Source: Acetobacteraceae bacterium (GTDB lineage: Bacteria; Pseudomonadota; Alphaproteobacteria; Acetobacterales; Acetobacteraceae). From it: a stretch of 50,789 nucleotides of DNA. Where the stretch lies: NCBI GenBank assembly GCA_027487385.1, contig JAIYDS010000019.1, forward strand, positions 1 through 50,789. The letters are read 5' to 3'. This document shows, in pieces, positions 16,758 through 24,488 of the stretch. A program made the translations under genes and the position numbers. A model generated the notes under the pieces. The model was not told the origin of the DNA. It saw only the letters and a list, made by a program, of their open reading frames with translations, and did no database searches. Numbering within the stretch: position 1 is the first letter of the stretch; the number at the start of each line of letters is the position of its first letter.

Positions 16758-18580
16758 ACAGCGATCTCGTGCTCATCCTGCTGCTGCTGCTGGCCGCCAT
16801 CATCATGTTCGTCATCAACCGCCCGCGCATGGACGCGGTGGCGCTGCTGATGATCGTGCTGATGCCCTTCACCGGCGTGCTGACCATCAACGAGGCGATG
16901 GCCGGGTTTTCCGACCCCACCATCATCCTGATCGCGGCCCTTTTCGTCATCGGCGAGGGGCTGGTGCGCACCGGCGTCGCCCGCCGGCTGGGCGATTGGC
17001 TGAACGCGACGGCGGGCAGCAGCGAAACCCGCCTTTTGGTGCTGCTGATGCTGAGCGTCGCGGGGCTGGGCGCCTTCATGAGCGGCACGGCCGTCGTCGC
17101 CATCTTCATCCCCGTCGTGCTGCGGATCTGCCAGAACACCGGCATCGCGCCCTCGCGCCTGATGATGCCGCTGAGCATGGCGGCGCTGCTGAGCGGCACG
17201 CTCACCCTTGTCGCCACCGCGCCCAACCTCGTCATCAATGCCGAGTTGACGCGCCAGGGGGTGGAGGGCTTCAGCTTCTTCGCCTTCACCCCCTTCGGCC
17301 TGGTCTTCCTGGCCTTGGGCATCGCCTACATGCTCGTGGCCCGCCGCCTGCTGCCCCAGGGCGAGGCGCCGCGGCAGGGCCTCGCTGCCCCCAACATGCG
17401 GGACTGGGTGGCGCAATATGGCCTGGCCGGCCGGGCCTTCCGCCTGCGGGTGCGACCCGGCTCGCCGCTCTCTGGGATGCGGCTGGAGCAGATCGCCCAG
17501 CGCGTGCCGGGGGTGGATCTGCTGGCCATCGAGGTGCCGGGCCGCTTCGCGACCGAGGTGCTGCGCCCGCAGGGCCGCACCATCCTGATGCCCGGCCATG
17601 TCCTGCTGCTGGATGTGGTGGCGGAGGGCCTCGACATCACACGCCTCGCGGCCGAGGCGGGGCTGGAGCAACTGGCGCTGGATGATGGCGGCTATTTCAC
17701 CGACCGCTCGCAGGAGATCGGGATGGTCGAGGCGCTGGTGCCGCCCGAATCCCGGCTGATCGGCCAGAGCGTGCTGCAGGCACGGGTGCGGGGCGAGATG
17801 GGGCTTACCGTGCTCGGCCTGCGGCGCGGCCGCCAGGTGCGCGGCGCGGATTTCCTGGAAGCCCAGCTCAAGGCGGGCGACACGCTGCTGCTGACCGGCT
17901 TCTGGTCCGACATCCGCAAGCTCGATCAGCATCTGGCGGATCTCGTGGTGTTGCGCCTGCCCGTCGAGGAGCGCGAGGTGCTGCCGGCGGCAAGCCGCGC
18001 GCCGCAGGCGGTGGCCGTGCTGGCGCTCACCGTCGGGCTGATGATCTCGGGCGTGGTCTCCAACGCGCATGCGGCGCTGATCGGCTGCCTCCTGATGGGG
18101 CTGCTGCGCTGCGTGGATTTCAACAGCGCCTATGGCTCGATCTCCTGGAAGTCGCTGGTGCTCATCGTCGGCATGCTGCCCTTCTCGCTCGCCTTGCAGC
18201 GCACCGGCGGCGTGGATCTGGCGGCCGATGCGGTGACCGCCGTCGCGGGCGAGGCGGCGCCCTGGGTCATCCTTGGCCTGCTCTTCGTGATCACGGCGCT
18301 GCTGGGCCTCTTCATTTCCAACACGGCGACGGCGGTGCTGATGGCGCCGGTCGGCATCGCGGTGGCGCAGGAGCTGGGCGTCTCGCCCTATCCCTTCGCC
18401 ATGACCATCGCCATCGCCGCCTCGGCGGCCTTCATGACGCCCGTCTCCTCGCCCACCAACACGCTGGTGGTGGGGCCGGGCAATTACAGCTTCGGCGATT
18501 TCGTGAAGATCGGCGTGCCCTTCACGCTGATCGTGATGGCGGCGACGCTGGTGCTTGTGCCATGGCTGCTGCCGCTTTGA
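16754..18580 (+). CDS. SLC13 family permease with TrkA-C domains, copy 2
   Basis: A 608-residue paralogue with the same layout: two transport halves flanking a pair of TrkA-C-like cytosolic domains. The ATG overlaps the stop of copy 1 (ATGA). It keeps the usual second-half signature FISNTATAVLMAP and SSPTNTLVVGPGNY, and in the first half GTAVVAIFIPV and ATAPNLVINAEL. It is the most divergent of the three and resembles ArsB/NhaD-like SLC13 members. The TrkA-C modules may bind a nucleotide or other ligand as a gate. Substrate unknown; anion uptake is the family role. Confidence 0.9.
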   Translation: MNSDLVLILLLLLAAIIMFVINRPRMDAVALLMIVLMPFTGVLTINEAMAGFSDPTIILIAALFVIGEGLVRTGVARRLGDWLNATAGSSETRLLVLLMLSVAGLGAFMSGTAVVAIFIPVVLRICQNTGIAPSRLMMPLSMAALLSGTLTLVATAPNLVINAELTRQGVEGFSFFAFTPFGLVFLALGIAYMLVARRLLPQGEAPRQGLAAPNMRDWVAQYGLAGRAFRLRVRPGSPLSGMRLEQIAQRVPGVDLLAIEVPGRFATEVLRPQGRTILMPGHVLLLDVVAEGLDITRLAAEAGLEQLALDDGGYFTDRSQEIGMVEALVPPESRLIGQSVLQARVRGEMGLTVLGLRRGRQVRGADFLEAQLKAGDTLLLTGFWSDIRKLDQHLADLVVLRLPVEEREVLPAASRAPQAVAVLALTVGLMISGVVSNAHAALIGCLLMGLLRCVDFNSAYGSISWKSLVLIVGMLPFSLALQRTGGVDLAADAVTAVAGEAAPWVILGLLFVITALLGLFISNTATAVLMAPVGIAVAQELGVSPYPFAMTIAIAASAAFMTPVSSPTNTLVVGPGNYSFGDFVKIGVPFTLIVMAATLVLVPWLLPL

Positions 18581-18605
18581 TGTCTTTCGAAGGAATCCGC
18601 GCGCC

Positions 18606-20417
18606 ATGAGCGACATCTGGATCATCGCCGCGATCATCTGCGTGGCCATCGTGCTCTTCGTGTGGAACCGCCTGCCGGTGGTGCTGGTGGCGATGGGCAC
18701 GGGGCTCTCGCTCTGGGCGACCGGCGTGCTGACGCTGAACGAGGCGCTCGCCGGCTATGGCGACCCGGCGGTGATCTTCATCGCCTCGCTTTTCCTGGTC
18801 AGTGCGGCGCTGGAGCGCACGGGTGTGACCACCTGGGCCGGGCAGCAGCTCATCGCCCAGGCGGGCGAGGAGAGCCGCGCGCGGCTGCTGGCGCTGATCT
18901 CGCTGCTGGTCGCCTTCCTGACGGCGCTGATCAGCGTGAATGGGGCCGTGGCCGCCCTGCTGCCCGTGGTGGTGGTGATGGCGGTTCGCCTGAAGCGCGC
19001 CCCCTCGCAATTGCTGATGCCGCTGGTCTTCTCGGCCCATGCGGGCTCGATGCTGGCGCTGACCGGCACGCCGGTGAACGTGCTGGTCTCGAATGCGGCC
19101 TATGAGGCGGGGCTCGGCCGCTTCGGCTTCTTCGAATTCACGCTGGTCGGCGTGCCGCTGCTGCTGGGCACCATGGCCATCATCATCCTGTTCGGCCAAT
19201 TCCTGCTGCCCACGCGCGGCGGCCCCTCCATGCCCGCGGATTTCTCCGCCCATGCGCGCACGCTGGTCGAGCAATATGGCCTGCAGGATGGGTTGTTCCG
19301 ACTGCGCGTGCGGGAAAGCTCGGCCTATGTCGGCGCCACCACGCCGCTGGATTTCAGCGCCTATCCGGGGCTGAAGGTCATCGCCATCCAGGAGGGGGAC
19401 ACGGCGGCGCCCTTGAAGCGCGGCTACATCGCCATGGGCGACCACATCCTGGTGCGCGGCGATGCCGAGGAGGCGGCGCGGCTGGCCGCCGACCAGCATC
19501 TGGCCTTCCGCCCGGAAGACGGCGATGCCGGGGCCGAGGAAGCGCTTTTCAACCGCCGCTCCGGCCTGGCCGAGGTGATGATCCCCCCGCGCTCCGCCAT
19601 GATCGGGCGCGAGGTTTTTCCTGGGATGACGACCGATAGCGGCGATCTCATCATCATCGCGGTCCAACGCGCCGGCGCCGATGCCGGGCCGGGCGCCACG
19701 AAGCTTGAAGCGGGCGACACCATGCTGCTGCAAGGCACCTGGAAGGCGCTGGACATCCGGCTGAACGACCCCGAGGTGCTGGTGGTGAACTCGCCCGATG
19801 TGGTGCGCCGCCAGGCGGTGCCGCTGGGGCAGGGGGCGAAGCAGGCGCTGATCATCCTGGGCGGCATGGTCTTCCTGCTGGCGACAGGCCTGGTGCCCGC
19901 CGCGGTCGCTGGGCTGTTGGCCGGCTTCGCGCTGATCCTGACTGGCGTGCTGACGGTGGAGCAATCCTATCGTTCGGTGGACTGGACCACGGTGATCCTG
20001 GTCGGCGCCATGATGCCGCTCTCCGCCGCCATGGAGCAGAGCGGCGCGGCGCGTCTGATGGCCGAGGGGCTGGTGGCCGTGGTGGGCGATGCCGGGCCCT
20101 ATGCGCTGCTGGCGGGACTTTTCATCCTGACGGCCGTGCTGGGCCAGCTTATCAGCAACACGGCGACGGCGCTCATCGTCATTCCCATCAGCGTCGCGGC
20201 CGCAACCGGCATGGGCGTCTCGCCGCTGCCGGTGCTGATGTCCGTGGGTGTGGCCGCCGCCGCCGCCTTCCTGACGCCGATCGCCACCCCCACCAACCTG
20301 ATGGTGATGGGGCCGGGCGGCTATGCCTTTGGCGACTACTGGAAGCTGGGCCTGCCGCTGATGATCTGGTTCTTCCTGGTCTCGGTCTTCCTGGTGCCGC
20401 TGATCTGGCGGTTTTGA
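18606..20417 (+). CDS. SLC13 family permease with TrkA-C domains, copy 3
   Basis: A 603-residue paralogue closest to copy 1 in sequence (both begin MSDI-), with intact motifs ISVNGAVAALLPV, TGTPVNVLVSN, LISNTATALIVIP and TPIATPTNLMVMGPGGY. ATG 18606 is preceded by GAAGGAA. Two TrkA-C domains occupy the middle third. It ends the intact operon; 300 bases later begins a GC-poor insertion, and a decayed copy of its last 115 or so residues appears at 21874-22221. It is probably a sodium- or proton-coupled carboxylate/anion importer. Confidence 0.91.
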   Translation: MSDIWIIAAIICVAIVLFVWNRLPVVLVAMGTGLSLWATGVLTLNEALAGYGDPAVIFIASLFLVSAALERTGVTTWAGQQLIAQAGEESRARLLALISLLVAFLTALISVNGAVAALLPVVVVMAVRLKRAPSQLLMPLVFSAHAGSMLALTGTPVNVLVSNAAYEAGLGRFGFFEFTLVGVPLLLGTMAIIILFGQFLLPTRGGPSMPADFSAHARTLVEQYGLQDGLFRLRVRESSAYVGATTPLDFSAYPGLKVIAIQEGDTAAPLKRGYIAMGDHILVRGDAEEAARLAADQHLAFRPEDGDAGAEEALFNRRSGLAEVMIPPRSAMIGREVFPGMTTDSGDLIIIAVQRAGADAGPGATKLEAGDTMLLQGTWKALDIRLNDPEVLVVNSPDVVRRQAVPLGQGAKQALIILGGMVFLLATGLVPAAVAGLLAGFALILTGVLTVEQSYRSVDWTTVILVGAMMPLSAAMEQSGAARLMAEGLVAVVGDAGPYALLAGLFILTAVLGQLISNTATALIVIPISVAAATGMGVSPLPVLMSVGVAAAAAFLTPIATPTNLMVMGPGGYAFGDYWKLGLPLMIWFFLVSVFLVPLIWRF

Positions 20418-20736
20418 CGGCGGTTGTCGTCAAGGGTGGCGGCAGGGTCGGGGCGGTCAGCGCGCGGCCCTGCGCCGGTCAGCCAAAGGTGGCGGATGAG
20501 GCGAAGGAGACCGCGAGGTTCGGCCACGGCCAGCCGATGCGGCGAAGGCGAGACTCCACGGCGTGTGGATCGCGATGTCCGTCGGCTTCACGTCGTCTGA
20601 CCTGTCCGGAGGGAGGCGCTCAGTCAGCACAGCCCTACCACAAGGCGCCATGCGCCTGACTCGATGCGTGAAATACGCCGTTATCCGGAAGATAGCATCC
20701 AGAAGGTGAAAGAAGCTCGTTATAGAATTACCGAAC
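20418..20736. other. Gap between SLC13 copy 3 and GC-poor gene
   Basis: About 320 bases with no supportable gene. The first 240 bases are GC-rich with only short low-quality frames on either strand; from about 20660 base composition drops abruptly. No clear hairpin terminator follows the SLC13 stop. It may contain a decayed mobile-element fragment, but I cannot identify one. Confidence 0.4.
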
Positions 20737-21372
20737 TTACCAGGGAGTTCCGCCGCGATTTTCCCACTCTTCGGTGCCTTCAAATTTATCCTTCTTCCAC
20801 TTGAGCTTGAAGTTCACTTCTTTGTTATTATTCATCAAATAAGCGAGCGTCTTGAAGGGAATTCCTCCAGCCGCGTTGATAAAGGAAATATTCGCATCCC
20901 CAGTATAGCCAGGATACTTGGCGCCTTGAAATATGGCCGGCTCACGCGAAAGAAGAAGAATCCAGTAGGCCCTCGCCCGAAGTTCGGCAGTTCTTCTGAT
21001 CAGAATCGTATGATTTTGGCGAGCTTCCTGCCTTGCAGCGGCGACGCTTCGCCTCGCTGCTTGCCAGCGCTGCAATCCGGTGCCGCCATAACCGCCCCAG
21101 ATCAGGGAAAAGCTCGAGGTACTGTCAATCTTACCGTCGTGACCAGCCAGGCCCCTGATGAGTGTGTCCCGGTCCTTCGCGACGATGAGATAGCCGCCCA
21201 CGTACAAGCCGAAAGTCTCCGCCGATTGGCGCCGCGTCATGGTCGGATCAAAGATCGCGTCGGAGGAGACATCCTGTCCGATGATAAACTGAGCGAGATC
21301 ATTGCCGGGCGTCGCTTTTCCACAGACCTCGTAGACGGTCTTTAACGGAACCTGGTAGCCGCGAATGAACAT
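20737..21372 (-). CDS. Unknown 211-aa protein in GC-poor insert
   Basis: I do not recognise this protein. It is 211 residues, soluble by eye, with no signal peptide. The N-terminal half is mixed (GGYLIVAKDRDTLIRG), the middle has an Arg/Ala-rich helix (RWQAARRSVAAARQEARQ), and the C-terminus is Lys/Trp-rich (NNNKEVNFKLKWKKDKF) and ends TPW. Base composition is near 50% G+C, far below its neighbours, with codons they avoid, so recent acquisition is likely. GGGAGGG lies about eight bases before ATG 21372 and the leader is AT-rich (TAAAATTTTT), so it looks expressible. It lies antisense to the SLC13 array. No partner gene is visible. Confidence 0.6.
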   Translation of the reverse strand: MFIRGYQVPLKTVYEVCGKATPGNDLAQFIIGQDVSSDAIFDPTMTRRQSAETFGLYVGGYLIVAKDRDTLIRGLAGHDGKIDSTSSFSLIWGGYGGTGLQRWQAARRSVAAARQEARQNHTILIRRTAELRARAYWILLLSREPAIFQGAKYPGYTGDANISFINAAGGIPFKTLAYLMNNNKEVNFKLKWKKDKFEGTEEWENRGGTPW

Positions 21373-21804
21373 TCCTGACGCCCTCCCTTGAGCAAAAATT
21401 TTATCTCTCGCTACATTATTGCTTGATGTGGCGGAAGTGTCTTTTTTTTGTTGCCAATGCAGTTTGGTTTGGGGCGAGGCGGTCGCTGAGCCAGCCGTCG
21501 AGACGCGGGGGAGCGGCGCGACAAGAACGGGCTTGGCAGGCTGCTGAAAAACGATGAGCCGGGATCGAGCGGCCTGCCGCTCGGCTACCCGGGCAGGAAG
21601 CCAGTTACCCGCACCTTAACGAGGTTGTTGATTTCAACCGCCAAAGGAAGATGCAAGAAACCCTTTTCCCTGGTGGGAGAGCGCAAGAGGGCAAAGCCTT
21701 CTCGCATGCCTGGCCTTGTTCCACAGCCTGTTAGTGCATGATGCGTCGAGGCGGAATCGCCGAAGCGCTGGATCATCCTCTCAGCACAGGCTGGAGCACG
21801 CGGC
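21373..21804. other. Rearrangement scar between orphan gene and SLC13 remnant
   Basis: About 430 bases without a gene. It starts AT-rich, including a run of eight T, then returns to moderate G+C. The segment GGCAGGCTGCTGAAAAACG (about 21536-21554) looks like the terminal inverted repeat of some insertion sequences, but no matching second end or transposase is present. Probably debris of past insertions. Confidence 0.4.
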
Positions 21805-22221
21805 GTGAACACATGCGAACGCAACGCGCTTGAGGACCAGCAGAGCCCACATCTGATCCAGAGACCCCGGCAGGAGCAGCGCGGCGCGGGGCGGCTGATG
21901 GCCAAGGGGCTTCTGGCGGGGTTTTTCATTCTGCCTGCGGTGCTGGACCAACTGATCAGCGACACGGCGACGGCGCTGATCGTCATGCCGATCAGCGTCG
22001 CGGCCGCGACGGGCATGGGCGTCTCGCCGCTGCCGGTGCTGATGTCGGTGGGCGTGGCGGCGGCCACCGCCTTCCTGACGCCGATCGCGACGCCGACCAA
22101 CCTTATGGTGATGAGGCCGGGCGGCTATGCCTTCGGCGACGACTGGAAGCTCGGCCTGCCGCTGATGATCTGGTTCTCCCTGGTCTCGGTCTTCCTGGTG
22201 CCGCTGATCTGGCGCTTCTGA
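21805..22221 (+). pseudogene. 3' remnant of a fourth SLC13 permease
   Basis: The last 115 or so codons (from about 21874) match the end of SLC13 copy 3, roughly 90% at protein level, while everything before is unrelated. The 5' three quarters are missing. A 36-base in-frame deletion removes the 12 residues after MAKGL that copy 3 has at 20064-20100. Nine further changes fall on otherwise invariant sites: SNT to SDT, GPGGY to RPGGY, GDYW to GDDW. Silent differences are also common, so this looks like an old fourth tandem paralogue, not a fresh duplicate. The frame is open from ATG 21805 but a functional transporter is impossible. Confidence 0.82.
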
Positions 22222-22280
22222 GCGCGCGCGGGCGCACCGCGCGCCGGGCCCGGGGCCTGCATCCGCCGCGCGGCCGCGCC

Positions 22281-22820
22281 TCAGAACAGGATCGCGACCA
22301 CCGCCCCGATCAGGATGTTCACCACCACCGCCACCACCACGACGGAGAGCGCGAAGCCCATCACCCGCTCCTTCGGGATGCGCATCACCGTGGGCGTGCC
22401 GATGTAGAAGAGAAACAGGCTGTAGAGCCCGCCCGCCAGCGCCGCGACCCAGCCGATGAAGGGGATGATCAGGCAGGCGCCCCCGATCCAGGAGGCGGTG
22501 GGGGCATAGGCGGCGAGTTTCAGCGCCGCAGCCGGATCAACCGGCCCGCCGAAGCGCGGCGCCAGCACCTCCACGATCTTCGCCAGGACGAAGATGCCGG
22601 CCAGCGCCAGCACAAAGCCCACCACCGTGCTGCCGATCAGCGCCAGCGAGCCCCCGCCCATCAGGGAGGTGCCGATCAGCCCCCCCAGGGCCGAGGCGCC
22701 CAGCAACGGCATGACATAGGATTTGAACAAGGCGCCGGTCGCCAGCGGCTCGGCCGCGATGATCGCCCATTCCTTCACCGGGTCCAGCAGCAGCCCCTTG
22801 GCGCGCGCGACGATGTCCAT
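22281..22820 (-). CDS. Yip1 family membrane protein
   Basis: A 179-residue inner-membrane protein with about five helices and a Yip1-type layout: a short cytosolic start (MDIVARAKGLLLDPVKEWAIIAAEP) typical of bacterial Yip1 proteins, then helices with ALKLAAYAPTASWIGG and a closing pair. The function of bacterial Yip1 proteins is unknown. ATG 22820 is chosen over upstream frames because GGAAGGA precedes it and the family N-terminus begins there. It is convergent with the SLC13 remnant and divergent from the amidase. Confidence 0.85.
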   Translation of the reverse strand: MDIVARAKGLLLDPVKEWAIIAAEPLATGALFKSYVMPLLGASALGGLIGTSLMGGGSLALIGSTVVGFVLALAGIFVLAKIVEVLAPRFGGPVDPAAALKLAAYAPTASWIGGACLIIPFIGWVAALAGGLYSLFLFYIGTPTVMRIPKERVMGFALSVVVVAVVVNILIGAVVAILF

Positions 22821-22946
22821 GGCCTCGATCCTTCCGCAGGGCAGCTTGTGCCCACATCCTGCGCGCGCCCATTGCGCGGGTGCAAGCATCACCTTCCGCC
22901 CGCGTGGGGGATGCGCCATCCTCCCGCCAGCCAGGAGGGACCGCCC

Positions 22947-24392
22947 ATGTCACTGATTCACCTCACTGCCCGCGAAGCTGTTGCCAGGCTTGCGAAAGGC
23001 GAGGTCTCCCCGCTCGAACTGGTGGAGGCCGCCGCCGCGCGCATCGCCGAGGTGGAGCCCGCGGTCAATGCGCTGCCCACCCTCTGCCTCGACCGCGCCC
23101 GCGCCCATGCCAGGCGCCTGATGGCGGGCGAGGGGCGCGAGATGGAAGGCCAGCCCGGCTGGCTCGGCGGGCTGCCGGTTTCCATCAAGGACCTGACCGA
23201 TGTGGCGGGGGTGCGCACCACCTATGGCTCGCCCATCTTCCAGGATCACGTCCCCGACAAGTCCCACCCCGTGGTGCAGCGCATCGAGGCGCGGGGCGGC
23301 ATCGTCATCGGCAAGTCCAACACGCCGGAATTCGGCGCCGGCGGCTCCACCTTCAACGAGGTCTTTGGCCGCACGCGCAACCCCTGGAACACCGCGCTCA
23401 CCTGCGGCGGCAGCACGGGCGGCGGCGCCGTCTCGCTCGCCACGGGCGAGGTCTGGCTGGCGCAGGGCACGGATCATGGCGGCAGCCTGCGGCGGCCCGG
23501 CACCTATTGCAGCGTGGTGGGCATCCGCCCCTCGCCGGGCCGCGTCACGCGCGGCACGGTCAACAACCTGTTTGCGCCGCTCTCCGTGCAGGGGCCGATG
23601 GCGCGCAACATCCCCGACCTGGCGCTTTTCCTCGACACCATGGCCGGCTGGTGCCCGGCCGACCCGCTGACCTATGACGCGCCCGCCGTGAGCTACAGCC
23701 AGGCCGTGGCCGAGGCGCGTCCGCCGAAGCGCGTCGCCTTCACCATGGACTACAACGGCGCGCTGCCGATTGACCGCGAAAGCCGCGCCATCTGCTTGGA
23801 CGCGATGAAGCACTTCGAAGCCATGGGCTGCATCGTCGAGGAATTCGCCCCGGATCTCGGCGAACTCACCGAGGCCTTCCTGGTGCTGCGGAGCCAGAAT
23901 TTCGTGGTGGATCGCGAGATCCAGATGCAGACGCATCGGCATCTGCTGAAGCCCGACATCATCTGGAACACCGAGCTTGGGCTGAAGGCCACGCCCAGCC
24001 GCCTGGCCTGGGCGGATCGCGAGCGCGCTGCCTTCTACCGCCGCATGGTGGCGCTGTTTGCGCGCTACGACGTCTTCGTGACGCCCAGCGCCGGTACGCC
24101 CGCCTTCGATGTGATGCTGCGCAACCCGGAGAGCATCGCGGGCCGGAAGCTCGAGAACTACATGGCCGGCTCGATGCTCAATGCGGCGATGACCATGGTG
24201 GGCTCGCCCGCCGTGGCCGTGCCCTGCGGCTTTGACCAGTATGGGCGGCCGGTGGGGTTGCAGATCGCCGCACCCTCGCGGCGGGATGAGGTGGCCTTGC
24301 AGGCGGCGGCGCTGTTCGAGCAGCAGACGGGGCTGGACCGGATGTTGCCGATTGATCCCAAGGCGGGCAGCGTGCCGCCTTACGAAGAGTAA
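22947..24392 (+). CDS. Amidase-signature family hydrolase 1
   Basis: A 481-residue amidase, cleaving a C-N amide bond in the cytoplasm by a Ser-cisSer-Lys triad: Lys81 in PVSIKD, Ser156 in CGGSTGG and Ser180 in DHGGSLRRP. The motif has Thr where many members have a second Ser (GGSSGG). ATG 22947 follows AGGAGGG. Close relatives hydrolyse varied amides, and the exact substrate cannot be read. It converges with a carbamoylase gene, and a shared long hairpin terminates both. The neighbouring carbamoylase and Bug protein suggest scavenging of amide or ureido compounds. Confidence 0.9.
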   Translation: MSLIHLTAREAVARLAKGEVSPLELVEAAAARIAEVEPAVNALPTLCLDRARAHARRLMAGEGREMEGQPGWLGGLPVSIKDLTDVAGVRTTYGSPIFQDHVPDKSHPVVQRIEARGGIVIGKSNTPEFGAGGSTFNEVFGRTRNPWNTALTCGGSTGGGAVSLATGEVWLAQGTDHGGSLRRPGTYCSVVGIRPSPGRVTRGTVNNLFAPLSVQGPMARNIPDLALFLDTMAGWCPADPLTYDAPAVSYSQAVAEARPPKRVAFTMDYNGALPIDRESRAICLDAMKHFEAMGCIVEEFAPDLGELTEAFLVLRSQNFVVDREIQMQTHRHLLKPDIIWNTELGLKATPSRLAWADRERAAFYRRMVALFARYDVFVTPSAGTPAFDVMLRNPESIAGRKLENYMAGSMLNAAMTMVGSPAVAVPCGFDQYGRPVGLQIAAPSRRDEVALQAAALFEQQTGLDRMLPIDPKAGSVPPYEE

Positions 24393-24393
24393 G

Positions 24394-24488
24394 AAAAAGG
24401 GGCCTCCGGCGGCTGGGGCCGAGAGGCCCCAGACCCCAATCCATTCAAGGGGTCTGGGGCCCCGGCCCCAGCCGCCGGAGGCCTTTTT
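24394..24488. terminator. Bidirectional terminator, long inverted repeat (copy A)
   Basis: Left arm 24394-24437 and right arm 24449-24488 are nearly complementary over about 40 bases, with a loop of 11 and A/T runs on the outside, so it can terminate transcription from both the amidase and the carbamoylase. The right arm contains GGGGTCTGGGGCC and CAGCCGCCGGAGGCC. The same sequence recurs at 48341-48429 and as a half copy at 28473-28509. Confidence 0.8.

Noticed and set aside
16664..18700. 678-codon reverse-strand frame opposite SLC13 copy 2
   Set aside because: Low-complexity translation antisense to an intact permease; no features of a protein family.
20414..20659. 81-codon forward frame after SLC13 copy 3
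   Set aside because: No ribosome site, no recognisable sequence, biased composition; treated as non-coding.
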